A stretch of 64,000 nucleotides of DNA from contig CAWJDQ010000002.1 in NCBI GenBank assembly GCA_963841695.1, forward strand, positions 842,096 to 906,095. The letters are read 5' to 3'. Origin of the DNA: RYN-230 sp963841695 (GTDB lineage Bacteria; Actinomycetota; Actinomycetes; Streptosporangiales; Streptosporangiaceae). A program made the translations under genes and the position numbers. Of this stretch, positions 1 to 8,810 are shown in pieces. The first letter of the stretch is position 1; each line of letters starts with the position of its first letter. The notes under the pieces are model-generated. The model worked only from the letters and a program-made list of their open reading frames with translations. It had not been told where the DNA came from and did not search any database.

Positions 1-1236
1 CCGCCCTGACCAGGGCGGCCACCGGGATGCTCTCCAGCTGGCCGCTGGACTGCCGGGGGAAGCCCCCGGCCTGAATCTGCCCCACCAGGGCCGGCCGAGC
101 AGCGCGTCCTGGACACTGACCACGCTGAGCCACTGGCTGCCGCGGCCGGCGAACCGGTTGGAGTCGGCGACCACCGCCAGCCGGCCCCCGTCGACCAGGA
201 CCACGCCGACCGGGGCCGAGCCCACCCGCACATCGGCGATCAGCGCCAGCCGGCCGGCGGCGAGCCGGGACGTGGCGAAGCCAAGCAGCGCGTCGCTGCC
301 CCGCGCGGTGACCCAGGCGACCGCGCCGCCCGGCGAGAGCGCTACCCGGACCGGGCTGGCGCCCGCCCCGGCCGTGGCCCGGACGGCCGCGGGCGGATCG
401 TGCTCGGCCGTGGCGACGCCGACGACCCGCACCACCCCGGGCACATCGTCCGGGTCGCCGGGACATAGCCGACTGGCGGCGCGGAGGTGCGGCGGCGCCG
501 CCGAGGGCCGGGCTTCGCTGGTCACGTACAGCCAGCGGCCATCCGGCGAGACCGCCTCCCCCACCGGCGCCCGGGCGGCCGGCACCCGCCCGACCGTGAC
601 ACCCCCGGCCCGGAAACCCGCCGACAGGGCCCGGGCCAGGTCCGATACCTGAACGGCGCCGGTGTCCTCCAGCGCGGTAAACACGAAACGGCCCTCCCGG
701 GACGTGGCCACCTCGATGGCCCCGCCGGGTGCGGGCAGGCTCCCGGCGACGGCCCGGGCCGAGCCGGACTCCAGCCGGGCCACATCGAGCACGGCGGTCT
801 CGCCCGACGCCGCCACCAGCAGGTAACGCCCGTCGGGGGTCAGCGCCTCGCCGAGGCCCGGCTGGCCACCGGGCAGCGGCACGGAACGCACCACCGCGGG
901 CGCGCCCGCCACCGGACCTGCGCGCAGCACGGTGACCCCGCGGCTGTCGCTGACGAAGATCCACCGCCCGTCCGGTGAGGTGATCACCCCGAACGGCCCG
1001 GGCGGGACCGGCGTCATCACCGGCCGGACCCCGGCCAGCGGGCGCGCCGGGGCCACGGCCACGCTGCAGCCGGGCGGCTTCAGCGATCGCGCCGGGACGG
1101 CAGACGGGAACGCCGCCACGGTGGCGGGCGGCGGCGGGCTGGGCGGCTGAGCAGGGGCCGCCGCCGGCGAGCACGAACTGAGTAACGCGACAGCGCCGGA
1201 CGCGGCCAGCGCCCGGCGGGCGGTCCCCGGTTTCAC
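1..1236 (-). CDS. Beta-propeller (YVTN/NHL-like) lipoprotein, 3' end outside window
   Basis: Reading leftwards from a GTG at 1236, the frame gives a short basic N-terminus, a hydrophobic stretch and the lipobox LLSSC, so a secreted lipoprotein is expected. A Pro/Ala linker follows, then repeated blades with the recurring pattern SPDGRW-hydrophobic-V-S (SPDGRWIFVSD, TPDGRYLLVAA, SPDGRWLYVTS, SPGGAVAWVT). These are typical of YVTN/lactonase-like seven-bladed propellers, which bind ligands or act as extracellular scaffolds. No enzyme residues can be assigned. Near base 93 the frame must shift by one to keep a sensible ending (ALVGQIQAGG). The protein runs off the left edge. It lies 9 bp beyond the end of the merR gene on the same strand and could be co-transcribed with it. 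Confidence 0.75.
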   Translation of the reverse strand, partial: MKPGTARRALAASGAVALLSSCSPAAAPAQPPSPPPPATVAAFPSAVPARSLKPPGCSVAVAPARPLAGVRPVMTPVPPGPFGVITSPDGRWIFVSDSRGVTVLRAGPVAGAPAVVRSVPLPGGQPGLGEALTPDGRYLLVAASGETAVLDVARLESGSARAVAGSLPAPGGAIEVATSREGRFVFTALEDTGAVQVSDLARALSAGFRAGGVTVGRVPAARAPVGEAVSPDGRWLYVTSEARPSAAPPHLRAASRLCPGDPDDVPGVVRVVGVATAEHDPPAAVRATAGAGASPVRVALSPGGAVAWVTARGSDALLGFATSRLAAGRLALIADVRVGSAPVGVVLVDGGRLAVVADSNRFAGRGSQWLSVVSVQDALLGRPWWGRFRPGASPGSPAASWRASRWPPWSGR

Positions 1237-1245
1237 GGCCCCACC

Positions 1246-1632
1246 CTAGCCAGTGAGCAGCCCGCAGGAACCGGCCTCACACGCGGCGAGTGCGCTGCGG
1301 ACCTCGGCTTGCCGCCGGGTGAGGTCGGCGAGCCTAGCCTCGATGCGGTCCAGCGCGGCGCGCAGCCGCCAGCGCTCGGATTCGCAGGTCGCCTGCCCGT
1401 CGCGCTGCGCCTGCCCGTCGCGCTGCGCCTGCAGCGCGCCGATGATCTCGTCCAGGGTCAGGCCCAGATCCTGCAGGCTGCGGGCCAGCCTGATCCGGCT
1501 CACCGCGGCCTCGGTGAAGACGCGGTACCCCGATGCCGTGCGCGGAGCGGGCGGCAGCACGCCCCGGCGCTCGTAGAACCGGACGGTGTCGACGCTGACC
1601 CCGGCCTCCGACGCGACCTGCCCGATGTGCAC
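1246..1632 (-). CDS. MerR-family regulator, heavy-metal (MerR/CadR-like) type
   Basis: This 128-residue protein has the MerR winged helix at residues 1-70 (IGQVASEAGVSVDTVRFYER, RRGVLPPAPRT), followed by a dimerisation helix. Cysteines at 83, 118 and 123 fall close to the metal ligands Cys82, Cys117 and Cys126 of mercury MerR, so a thiophilic metal or metalloid ligand is likely; which metal is unknown. The linker before Cys83 carries a duplicated QRDGQA hexapeptide encoded by an 18-bp tandem repeat (1391-1432), just where the dimerisation helix should begin. The gene is divergent from the Cys-Cys protein at 1724, and a MerR-type operator lies between them. Confidence 0.9.
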   Translation of the reverse strand: MHIGQVASEAGVSVDTVRFYERRGVLPPAPRTASGYRVFTEAAVSRIRLARSLQDLGLTLDEIIGALQAQRDGQAQRDGQATCESERWRLRAALDRIEARLADLTRRQAEVRSALAACEAGSCGLLTG

Positions 1633-1641
1633 GGCGGCTCC

Positions 1642-1672
1642 TTGACTCTGGACCTAAGTCCAGACTTTACGG
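1642..1672 (+). promoter_or_regulatory. MerR-type promoter/operator
   Basis: TTGACT at 1642-1647 is followed 19 bp later by a weak -10 (TTACGG, 1667-1672). The over-long 19-bp spacer holds a perfect 7-4-7 inverted repeat (TCTGGAC, CTAA, GTCCAGA; 1647-1664). This is the classical architecture of promoters that MerR proteins untwist on metal binding. It faces the gene at 1724 and would also let the regulator control itself. Confidence 0.8.
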
Positions 1673-1723
1673 TGGTCTGGCCAGCCGTGCCGCTGCGGCG
1701 TCTCACCCCCTGCGGAGCCAGCC

Positions 1724-2071
1724 ATGGATAAGTCTGATCGCCCCCCGCCAGCGCCGCCTGTGGCCTGCGATCTGGGCGGCACGCCGGGCGCGTTCGCCGA
1801 GCGGATGGCCGAGTACCGGCGCTTGTTCGGTCAGTATCTGGCCGGGCGCAGCCGGACCGCGGCCGGCATCAGGTTCCGGTTCCGCGCTGACCCCGGGGTC
1901 GAGGACTGGGTCCGTGACCTGGCCCGCCGGGAGAAGGCCTGCTGCGGCTTCTTCGACTTCACCGTGGCGGCCGACGACCGGGAAGTCCGCTGGGACGCCT
2001 CGGTCGCCGACGACGAGGCCGCCCGCCAGGCGCTCGACGGCTTCTACCGGCTGCCGGACGCCTGGACGTAA
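1724..2071 (+). CDS. Small Cys-Cys protein, probable target of the divergent MerR regulator
   Basis: This 115-residue soluble protein has no signal peptide or membrane segment. The core motif is REKACCGFFDF at residues 69-79, with vicinal Cys73-Cys74, plus an isolated Cys15. Similar small actinobacterial proteins with an E-x-x-CC-x-F-F-x-F motif are, as I recall, often next to metal-type MerR genes; their biochemical role is unknown to me. The vicinal thiols would suit binding a soft metal or metalloid, which fits the MerR-type promoter directly upstream. The 3' end overlaps the convergent gene at 2044 by 28 bp. No catalytic function is claimed. Confidence 0.7.
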   Translation: MDKSDRPPPAPPVACDLGGTPGAFAERMAEYRRLFGQYLAGRSRTAAGIRFRFRADPGVEDWVRDLARREKACCGFFDFTVAADDREVRWDASVADDEAARQALDGFYRLPDAWT

Positions 2072-2748
2072 CCGGGCGCGGGGCCGGCGGTCACGCCGGG
2101 CCGGGCGCGGGGCCGGCGGTCACGCCGGGCCGGCGGGTCGGCGGCGTACGAACCGTACCGGGCCGGCCCGGCGGGCTCGTAGGTCGCGATGATCACACCG
2201 GTGCTGGTGGTCGTGGCGCTGAGCAGCCGCAGCGCGGCCGCCCGGGCGCCATCGCGGAACAGCTTCTTCCCCGAGCCGAGATGCACCGGAAAGTACAGCA
2301 GCCGGTACTCGTCCACCAGGTCATGCTCGATGAGCGTCTGGGCCAGCTGGCCGCTGCCGTGCACCTGCAGCTCGCGTCCCGGCCGTTCCCTGAGCTTGGC
2401 CACCTCGGCGGCGACGTCCCCGCCGAGCAGCGACGAGTTCTGCCATCCGACGGTGTCCAGGGTCGTGGAGGCCACGAATTTCGGCAGCGCGTTGAGCCTG
2501 CTGGCGACAGGGTCGCCCGGGTCGGTGACCCGCGGCCAGTACGCCGCGAAGATCTCATACGTCGCGCGGCCCAGCAGGAACGCGTCGGCCTGGGCGAACC
2601 AGCCGCTCACGGCCGCGCCGAAGTCCTGGTCGCCGTACGGGAACGACCAGCCGCCGTGCTCGAAGCCGCCGGTGCGGTCCTCGTCCGGGCCGCCCGGCGC
2701 CTGCATGATGCCGTCCAGGGTCAGGAAGGTGTGCAGGGTCAGTCGCAT
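2044..2748 (-). CDS. Dihydrofolate reductase-fold (RibD C-terminal-like) protein with extended C-terminus
   Basis: The start ATG follows a strong GGAGGAG site. Residues 1-190 match the actinobacterial 'dihydrofolate reductase family' (RibD_C fold): LDGIMQAPGGPDEDR near the N-terminus, LGRATYEIFAAYWP around 58-71, and the nucleotide-loop region VHGSGQLAQTLIEHDLVDEY. Such proteins bind NAD(P)H; most have unknown substrates and they are not true folate enzymes. The last 40 or so residues are Arg/Pro-rich and unlike the family. They are encoded across a 29-bp tandem duplication, which is not a multiple of three and probably pushed translation past the original stop. The end overlaps the convergent gene at 1724-2071. 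Confidence 0.85.
   Translation of the reverse strand: MRLTLHTFLTLDGIMQAPGGPDEDRTGGFEHGGWSFPYGDQDFGAAVSGWFAQADAFLLGRATYEIFAAYWPRVTDPGDPVASRLNALPKFVASTTLDTVGWQNSSLLGGDVAAEVAKLRERPGRELQVHGSGQLAQTLIEHDLVDEYRLLYFPVHLGSGKKLFRDGARAAALRLLSATTTSTGVIIATYEPAGPARYGSYAADPPARRDRRPRARPGVTAGPAPGYVQASGSR
2072..2129. repeat. 29-bp perfect tandem duplication
   Basis: Two identical 29-bp units (2072-2100 and 2101-2129) begin ccgggcgcggggccggcggt. They lie in the 3' end of the reductase-like gene and change its reading frame. Confidence 0.95.
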
Positions 2749-2821
2749 CGTCGTCTCCTCCAGTCGTGCGCGCCTGGGCCGCGGCCCCGGACGGCCGGGC
2801 CCGGGTGGCGGGGCCTGCCCC

Positions 2822-2863
2822 GGTAGGTGGCCGGGCCTGCCCGGTAGGTGGCCGGGCCTCCCC
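2822..2863. repeat. 21-bp tandem repeat, about 2 copies
   Basis: Units of the form ggtaggtggccgggcctgcc (21 bp) occur at 2822-2842 and 2843-2863 with one mismatch near the end. The tract lies in the divergent intergenic region between the genes starting at 2748 and 3000. No other function is visible. Confidence 0.85.
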
Positions 2864-2999
2864 CGGTAGACGGCGCACCTGCCCGGAACTCACCGTTCCC
2901 GTCGCCCCGATCCGCCAGTGCCGGTTGCCTCGATCATCCGGGCGTGATGGCGTGGAGGTTCCGTGCATGAGCCGTGAAGCCAGCCGGAGGGAGTGACGG

Positions 3000-4185
3000 A
3001 TGCCCGGTGCGGGTGCGGGTGCGGGGGCGCCGCGCAGGTGCGTGGTGGCCGGGGCCGGGGTGCTCGGCGTGTGCCTGGCCGCCCGGCTCGCCGAGGCGGG
3101 CGGCCAGGTGACGCTGCTGGAGCAGGACCAGCCCGGCCAGGGGGCGACCAGGTCCAGCTTCGCCTGGCTGAACTCCAACGACAAGGCGCCCCGCGGGTAC
3201 CACGACCTGAATCACGCGGGGATGCGCGCCTGGGAACAGCTGGCCGGCCGCCTGGGTGGCGCCGCGTGGTACCGGCCCGCCGGGAACCTCGAGTGGGCCA
3301 GTTCCGCGCGCGGGCGCGCGGAACTGGCCGCGCGGGTGCGCAGGCTCACCGCGTGGGGGTACCCGGCCCGCCTGGTCAGCCCGGCGGAAGCGGCGGGGCT
3401 GGAGCCGTCGCTGCGGCTGCCCCGCCCGGGGCCCGAGGTCGCCTGGTTTCCGGCCGAGGGGTACCTGCTCACCGAGGCGATGGTGGGCGACCTGGCTGGA
3501 CCGGGCCGCCGGGCACGGGGCCAGGCTGCTGACCGGGGCGGCCGGCCAGGTGACCGGCCTGGGGGCCCGCGGCGGCGGCTGGGCGGTGCGGACCGCGGCC
3601 GGCCAGGTGATATCCGCGGACGTCGTGGTGTGCTGCGCGGGCACGCAGGTTCCCCGGCTGGCGGCGATGGCCGGTGCGGTCGGCCCGATCCCGCTGGTCC
3701 CGTGGGCGGAGCCGGGTGCCACGGCACCCGGGCTGGTGGTCCAAGCTGGCCCGGTGGCGGGCGGCGGCCCGACCCGCGTGGTGCACGCCCCGGAGGTATA
3801 CCTGCGGCCGCACGCCGGCGGGCTGGTGCACCTGGAAGCACCGGACGCGCGGGTGGACCTGCACACGCCCGACCGGGAACTGCGGCGCTGGGCCGGTGAA
3901 CTGCTGGACCGCGCGCGCCGGGTGACCAGCGGGCTCGACCGCGCCGCCGTGACCGGGTACCGGGTGTGCGTGCGCCCCATGCCCGCGGATGGCCAGTCCA
4001 TCGTGGGCTGGCTGCCCGGCGTCCAGGGCGTGTACGTGGCGGTGACTCACAGCGGCGTCACCCTCGGCGCGCACCTGGCCGGGCTGATCACCGCCGAACT
4101 GGGTGGGAGCGGCCCCGCGGCGGAGCTCGCGGCGTTCGGCCCGGGGCGCTTCACCGCCGGGCACCCCCAGCCGTCCGGCCGGTGA
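3000..4185 (+). CDS. FAD-dependent oxidoreductase (DAO family), one frame change
   Basis: The ATG follows GGAGGGAG. The N-terminus has the dinucleotide-binding fingerprint VVAGAGVLGVCLAARLAEAG with Glu at the end of the second strand (LLEQD). RSSFAWLNSNDK follows, typical of glycine/D-amino-acid oxidase-like flavoproteins. The first part reads to about 3490 and the rest continues in another frame (WLDRAAGHGARLLTG) to 4185. The C-terminal FAD segment is MPADGQSIVGWLPGVQG then VTHSGVTLGAHLAG. Joined, the protein is about 395 residues, normal for the family. The substrate is not predictable; it should deaminate or oxidise a small amine. One missing or extra base at about 3486-3492 explains the split. 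Confidence 0.85.
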
Positions 4186-4275
4186 GTCCCGCCCCCTGCC
4201 TCGTCATACCAGCTGACATCGAGCCTGGCGTCGCGGCTGGCATCGAGCCTGGCGTCGAGGGCAAAGGAGCTGCTG

Positions 4276-4950
4276 GTGAGTACGTTCGTGCTGATCCCCG
4301 GGGCCGGGGGCACCGCGTCGTACTGGCATCGCGCCGTCCCGCTGCTGGAGGCCCATGGTCATCAGGCCATCGCCGTCGAGCTACCCGGTGACGACGAGTC
4401 CACGGGGCTGCCCGGCTACGCCGATCTGGTCCTGGCGGCCATCGGCGGCCGGCGAGGCGTGGTGCTGGTGGCCCAGTCGATGGGCGCCTTCACCGCGCCG
4501 ATGGTGTGCGCCCGCGTACCGGTGGGGCGGCTGGTCCTGGTCAACGCCATGATCCCGCGGCCCGGCGAGACACCCGGGCAGTGGTGGGGCAACACCGGCT
4601 CGGAAGAAGCCCGGGTCGCCGCGGCCCGGGACGGCGGGTACCCCGCCGAATTCGACCTGGCCACCTACTTCCTGCACGACCTGCCCGCTGAGCTGCTCAC
4701 CTCGGGTCAGGCCTCCGGGCGCCCGGAGGCCGGCATCGCGTTCGGCCAGCCCTGTGCCATCGACCGCTGGCCGGACGTGCCCACCCGGGTGATCTCCGGG
4801 CGTGACGACCGGTTCTTCCCGCTGGAGTTCCAGCGCCGCGTGGCCAGGGAGCGGCTGGGGCTCGACGTGCACGTGGTTCCCGGCGGCCACCTGGCTGCCC
4901 TGTCCCACCCCGGCGACCTGGCCGCGCAGCTCATCCGTTCGCCGGGATAA
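4276..4950 (+). CDS. Alpha/beta hydrolase
   Basis: This is a 224-residue cytoplasmic protein from a GTG preceded by AAAGGAG. The fold is shown by the first strand and oxyanion loop (VLIPGAGGTASYWH), the nucleophile elbow AQSMGAF (Ser in S-M-G), the Asp-bearing loop VISGRDDRFFPLEFQ, and the terminal His in VPGGHLAALSHP. The catalytic triad is therefore complete. Related short hydrolases act on esters or lactones; the substrate is unknown. Two direct repeats of catcgagcctggcgtcg (4217-4258) precede the ribosome site. The gene sits 90 bp after the flavoprotein on the same strand, so co-transcription is possible. Confidence 0.88.
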   Translation: MSTFVLIPGAGGTASYWHRAVPLLEAHGHQAIAVELPGDDESTGLPGYADLVLAAIGGRRGVVLVAQSMGAFTAPMVCARVPVGRLVLVNAMIPRPGETPGQWWGNTGSEEARVAAARDGGYPAEFDLATYFLHDLPAELLTSGQASGRPEAGIAFGQPCAIDRWPDVPTRVISGRDDRFFPLEFQRRVARERLGLDVHVVPGGHLAALSHPGDLAAQLIRSPG

Positions 4951-5201
4951 CACGCGCCTCCGGCCAGGACCGCCGACCCGGTCTCAGGTGCCCGGATGCC
5001 CGGCGATTTTGTCCTGGTGCCCGGCGATGTGCGACATTACCGGCACCAATCTCATCCCTTTTTACCCAGGTTGGCTTCTGCGGGCCCGGCCTGCCGTTTT
5101 ACCTGGAAAGCGGCCGGGTATCAGCGACCGGGAGGGCGCGTACCGGCCGCGCGGAAAGAATTCCGGCGCAGGCTGCTGTACCGCGGCAAACGGGGGAAAC
5201 A

Positions 5202-5993
5202 ATGAGCATTAGCGCGATAGCGCCAGGTAAGGAAAAGAATGCCGTTCCCAGCCAGTACGACACGGATGTCGATTACCTGAGCTATTGGACGGCGCGCAGC
5301 TACGAGCACCGCGCCGAGGTGATGGCCTTGTCCCGGCTGCTGCAGGGCCGCCGGTTCGGCCACGCGGTGGACGTCGGGGGCGGCTACGGCCGGCTGTCCA
5401 TCGTTCTCCGCGACTATGCCGACCGGGTGACCCTGGCCGACCCGAGTTACCGCCAGCTGGAGGTCGCCGAGCGGTATCTGGAGGCTCATCCGGCGATCGA
5501 GACCCGGCTCACCGACGCGGCCCACCTGGACTTCGAACCGGCCAGCGTCGATCTGGCCGTCATGGTGCGCGTCCTGCACCACCTGCCGGATCCGTCACGG
5601 GAGCTTTCCGAGGTCGCCCGGATACTCCGGCCCGGCGGGCACGCGATCATCGAGGCGGCCAACGTCAAGCACGCGGTCAACCGGGTCCGGTACTGGCGCA
5701 GCGGCCAGAAAATCCCGGCCACGCCGGTCGATGTCCGGTCCGCGGCCAAGAGGGCCAGCGGGAGCATTCCTTTCGTCAACCACCATCCCGCCGCCATTGC
5801 CCGCCAGCTGGCGGCCTGCGGCCTCCAGGTCGAGCGGGTCCTGTCGGTGTCCAACCTCCGCCAGCCCGCGCTCAAGCGACTGATGCCGGAACGGCTCATG
5901 CTGGCGGCCGAGTACGCCATGCAGGTCCCGCTCGCACCGCTGTCGTTCGGGCCGAGCCTGTTCTTCATGGCCAGGAAAGGCGTCGCGGTCTAG
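5202..5993 (+). CDS. SAM-dependent class I methyltransferase
   Basis: 263 residues. Motif I is VDVGGGYGRLSIVL (acidic residue and glycine-rich loop that bind S-adenosylmethionine), motif II LADPSYRQLEVAE, and motif IV DLAVMVRVLHHLPDPSRELSEVA, all in the order of Methyltransf_11 proteins. The C-terminal part (HPAAIARQLAACGLQVERV, then LSFGPSLFFMARK) resembles enzymes acting on small lipids or secondary metabolites, but the acceptor cannot be told. A ribosome site GGGGGA lies before ATG 5202. The 250 bp upstream are less GC-rich than the rest and probably carry its promoter. It may belong functionally with the SRPBCC / LLM / O-methyltransferase genes that follow on the same strand. Confidence 0.9.
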   Translation: MSISAIAPGKEKNAVPSQYDTDVDYLSYWTARSYEHRAEVMALSRLLQGRRFGHAVDVGGGYGRLSIVLRDYADRVTLADPSYRQLEVAERYLEAHPAIETRLTDAAHLDFEPASVDLAVMVRVLHHLPDPSRELSEVARILRPGGHAIIEAANVKHAVNRVRYWRSGQKIPATPVDVRSAAKRASGSIPFVNHHPAAIARQLAACGLQVERVLSVSNLRQPALKRLMPERLMLAAEYAMQVPLAPLSFGPSLFFMARKGVAV

Positions 5994-6127
5994 CGCGGGC
6001 AGCCGCCCGGTGCGTCCGGGCCCGCCGCCCGGCCACCGGGCGGCGGGCCCGGATGGCCACCCGGCCGGACTGACGGGCCAGCTCACCCGGCTACCCGAAC
6101 GAGGCCGGGCGGAGGAAGCTGGACGTC

Positions 6128-6640
6128 ATGGAGTGGACGGGACAGGTGTACGCGGACCGCCCGACCGTGGCCGTGGAGACCTACATCGAGGCCCCGCCCG
6201 AGCAGGTGTGGGCCCTGGTCAGCGACATCTACCTGATGGCGGGGCTGAGCACCGAGCTGCAGGAGGTGGAGTGGCTGGACGGGGTGAGCGGCCCAGCCGT
6301 CGGCCACCGTTTCCTGCGGCCGCAACGCCAACCAGCTCTGGGCAGCTGGGAGACGGTCAGCACGATCATCGAATGCGACAATCCGCCGCGGTTCGCGTGG
6401 GCCGTGGGAGAACCTGGCCATCCCTGGTCCACCTGGCGGTTCACCCTGCGGCCGGACGGGACGGGCACGGTGCTGGAGCAGTGGGCGCAGATGGGCCCGG
6501 CCCGCTCTGGCCTGAACCTGGCCATCGACGCGATGCCGGAGAAGGAGCAGAAGATCGTCTTCGTGCGGCTGCGGGAGTTCGAGTCCGGCTTCACCGCAAC
6601 CTGGCCGCCATCAAGGAACTGGCCGAGGCAGCGCCTGATG
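6128..6640 (+). CDS. SRPBCC-family protein (polyketide cyclase/START-like), C-terminus shifted
   Basis: The ATG is preceded by GGAGGAAG. Residues 12-150 have the SRPBCC signature: VETYIEAPPEQVWALVSDI at the start, then strands through TLRPDGTGTVLEQWAQMG and a long C-terminal helix. The helix is broken in the sequence as read. After REFESGFTA a one-base change near 6595 restores NLAAIKELAEAA, the expected family ending, and the natural stop probably overlaps the next start (TGATG at 6636-6640). Without correction the frame runs straight into the LLM enzyme and looks like a fusion. SRPBCC proteins hold hydrophobic ligands in a helix-grip cavity; this ligand is unknown. Confidence 0.8.
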
Positions 6641-7676
6641 CGGACCGCGACCACCATCGAGGGCTCCGGCGGGAACTGGGCCGAGATCACCGAGTTCGTG
6701 CGCGAGGCCGAGAAACTGGGCCTGGACGTCTGCTGGGTGGCGGAGGCCTGGGGCACCGACGCGCCGTCCCTGCTGGGATATCTGGCGGCGCACACCCAGA
6801 CGATGCTGCTGGGCTCGGGGGTTATCCAGGTCGGCACCCGCTCGCCGGTCACGATCGCGCAGACCGCGATGACGCTGGCCCACCTGTCTGGGGGCAGGTT
6901 CCTGCTCGGGCTGGGGGTCTCCGGGCCCCAAGTGATGGAGGGCCTGCACGGCGTCCCGTTCGCCCATCCGCTGGCCCGGATGCGGGAGACCGTCGAGATC
7001 GCGCGAGCCGTGTTCGCCGGCGAGAAGATCAGCTTCTCCGGGAGCCAGTACCGCATCCCGCTGCCCGGCGGGGACGGGCCGGCCGATGCGGGTCAGCCTG
7101 CCGCCGGTGTCCATGCCGGTCTACCTGGCCACGCTGTCGCCGAAGATGCTGGAGCTGACCGGCGAGATCGCCGACGGCTGGCTGGGCACGAGCTTTGTGC
7201 CCGAGGGCGCCGCCGCCTACTTCAGCCATCTGGACGCCGGCCTGGCCCGGGCCGGGCGGACCCGGGCCGACCTGGACATCTGCCAGGGCGCCGAGGTCAA
7301 CCTGGTGGACGAGGCCGGCCTGGCGCAGGCCGTGGCCAGCCGCAAGAAGGAGCTGGCCTTCTCCCTGGGCGGGATGGGCTCGGCCACCAGCAACTTCTAC
7401 AACGACGCTTACAGCCGGCAGGGCTGGGCGGAAGTGGCCGCCGCAGTCCGCGAGCGCTGGCTGGCCGGCGACCGCGACGGGGCCGCCCGCCTGGTCACAG
7501 ACGAGATGGTCCTCGCTACCACGCTGATCGGCACCGAGGACATGGTGCGCAACCGGCTGGCGACATGGCGCGACACCGGAGTCGACACCGTACGCCTCTA
7601 CCCGGCCGGCGACACCCTGGCCGCACGGCTGGACAACCTCGGCCGGGCCATCGATCTCGTCCACTCCGTGGATTAG
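6638..7676 (+). CDS. LLM-class (F420/FMN-type) oxidoreductase, one frame change
   Basis: The likely start is ATG 6638 (MRTATTIEGSGGNW), the usual start in this subfamily. A TIM-barrel luciferase-like fold is shown by LGLDVCWVAEAWGTDAPS, LLGSGVIQVGTRSPVTIAQTA, LSGGRFLLGLGVSGPQVMEG and MPVYLATLSPKMLELTGEIA. Such enzymes in Actinobacteria mostly use coenzyme F420 to reduce or oxidise small molecules; the substrate is unknown. The frame changes at about 7075-7090 and continues to 7676 (RLYPAGDTLAARLDNLG). Corrected length is about 345 residues, normal. It is probably translationally coupled to the SRPBCC gene. Confidence 0.85.
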
Positions 7677-7732
7677 CGGCGGGAAGTTCTACCCCGGACG
7701 GTAGATGACGCTCGCCGGCTGGAGCGGCTACC

Positions 7733-8764
7733 GTGCACCGCATGAGCTCCCCCGCCACCCGGATACTCGAGATGGCCCACGGCGCGGCCTGGACGCACAT
7801 CCTCGGCGCGCTGGCCCGGTTAGACATCGCTGACCACCTCGCGGACGGGCCGCGCACCGTCGCCGACCTGGCCGCGGCCACCGGCACGGACGCGGATCTG
7901 CTGGACCGGCTAGTGCGCGCCGCCATCGCGCTGGGGCTGCTGGAGCGCTCCCCGGCGGGAATCCGTCGCCACGACCGCGGCCGGCGCGTGCCTGCGCACC
8001 GGGCCCGGGTCGCTGCGGGATTTCGTGCTGATGCTCTCGGCACCCGGGCAGGTACGCCCGCTGGAGCACCTCACCGAGGCGATCCGCGGGCAGCCGGGCG
8101 CGGAGGCGGCGCTGGGGAAGCCCATCTGGGACTACTACCGTGACCACCCTGACGAGGGGGCCGCGTTCGCCGGGGCGATGAGCGGAGTGTCCGCGATGAT
8201 CGCCGGGCAGGTGGCGGCGGCGGCCGGCGTCACGGACAGCCGGCTCATCGTGGATGTGGGGGGCGGGCACGGCACGCTGCTGCGGGCCCTGCTCAGCACC
8301 GCTCCCCAGGCCCTGGGGATGGTGCTCGACCAGGCGGAAGTCACGGCCGCGGCGCCCGCGGGCGAGCGCATCGAGTTCGTCGCCGGGGACTTCCTGGCCA
8401 GCGTCCCGCCCGGCGGCGACGTCTACGTCCTGTGCCACGTGCTGCACGACTGGGACGACGCGGCCGCGGTCCGCATCCTGGGCAGCTGCCGCCGCGCGGC
8501 CCCGGCAAACGCCCGGCTGCTGATCGTCGAAGCGGTCCTCGGTGATGAGCCGGGCCCGGTCATGCCGGAACTGCTGAGCCTGTACATGCTGGTGATGAGC
8601 GGGGGCCGTGAGCGCAGCCGGGGCCAGTACCAGCAGCTGCTCGCCTCGGCCGGCTGGCAGCTGACGGGGTCACCCCGCTGGCCAGCGGCCAGAGCATCCT
8701 GTCCGCGCGCCCGGTGGCCCGGGCGGCGGGCGCGGCGATCCGCCCGCGCCCTGATCCGGCCTGA
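7733..8764 (+). CDS. O-methyltransferase (AdoMet, plant/CrtF type), two frame changes
   Basis: GTG 7733 lies 8 nt after a GGAG; ATG 7742 is the alternative. The N-terminal dimerisation winged helix is ARLDIADHLADGPRTVADLA. The frame shifts near 7965 to TAAGACLRTGPGSLRDF, then the catalytic domain follows: VDVGGGHGTLLRALL (motif I), FLASVPPGGDVYVLCHVLHD (motif IV, with the catalytic-type His-Asp) and WDDAAAVRILGSCR. A second shift near 8665 restores the family ending GVTPLASGQSILSARPVA, stopping at 8762-8764 inside a short tandem repeat. Enzymes of this type methylate phenolic hydroxyls of secondary metabolites. No polyketide or peptide synthase is present here to define a pathway. Confidence 0.85.
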
Positions 8765-8810
8765 TCCGGCCTGATCCGGTCAGGTCAGGTCAGGTCAGGT
8801 CAGGTCAGGT
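8751..8810. repeat. Simple repeats: ctgatccggc x3 then caggt x6
   Basis: Three 10-bp units (8751-8780, the last with a final t) run directly into six 5-bp caggt units (8781-8810). The tract covers the 3' end of the methyltransferase gene and the 3' end of the convergent hydrolase gene. Confidence 0.95.

Noticed and set aside
6128..7708. A genuine 526-residue SRPBCC-LLM fusion protein
   Set aside because: The family endings of both parts appear in other frames and a TGATG junction is present, so two coupled genes are more likely.
5202..8764. Natural-product gene cluster
   Set aside because: Methyltransferases, an SRPBCC and an LLM enzyme are suggestive, but no polyketide, peptide or terpene core enzyme is present.
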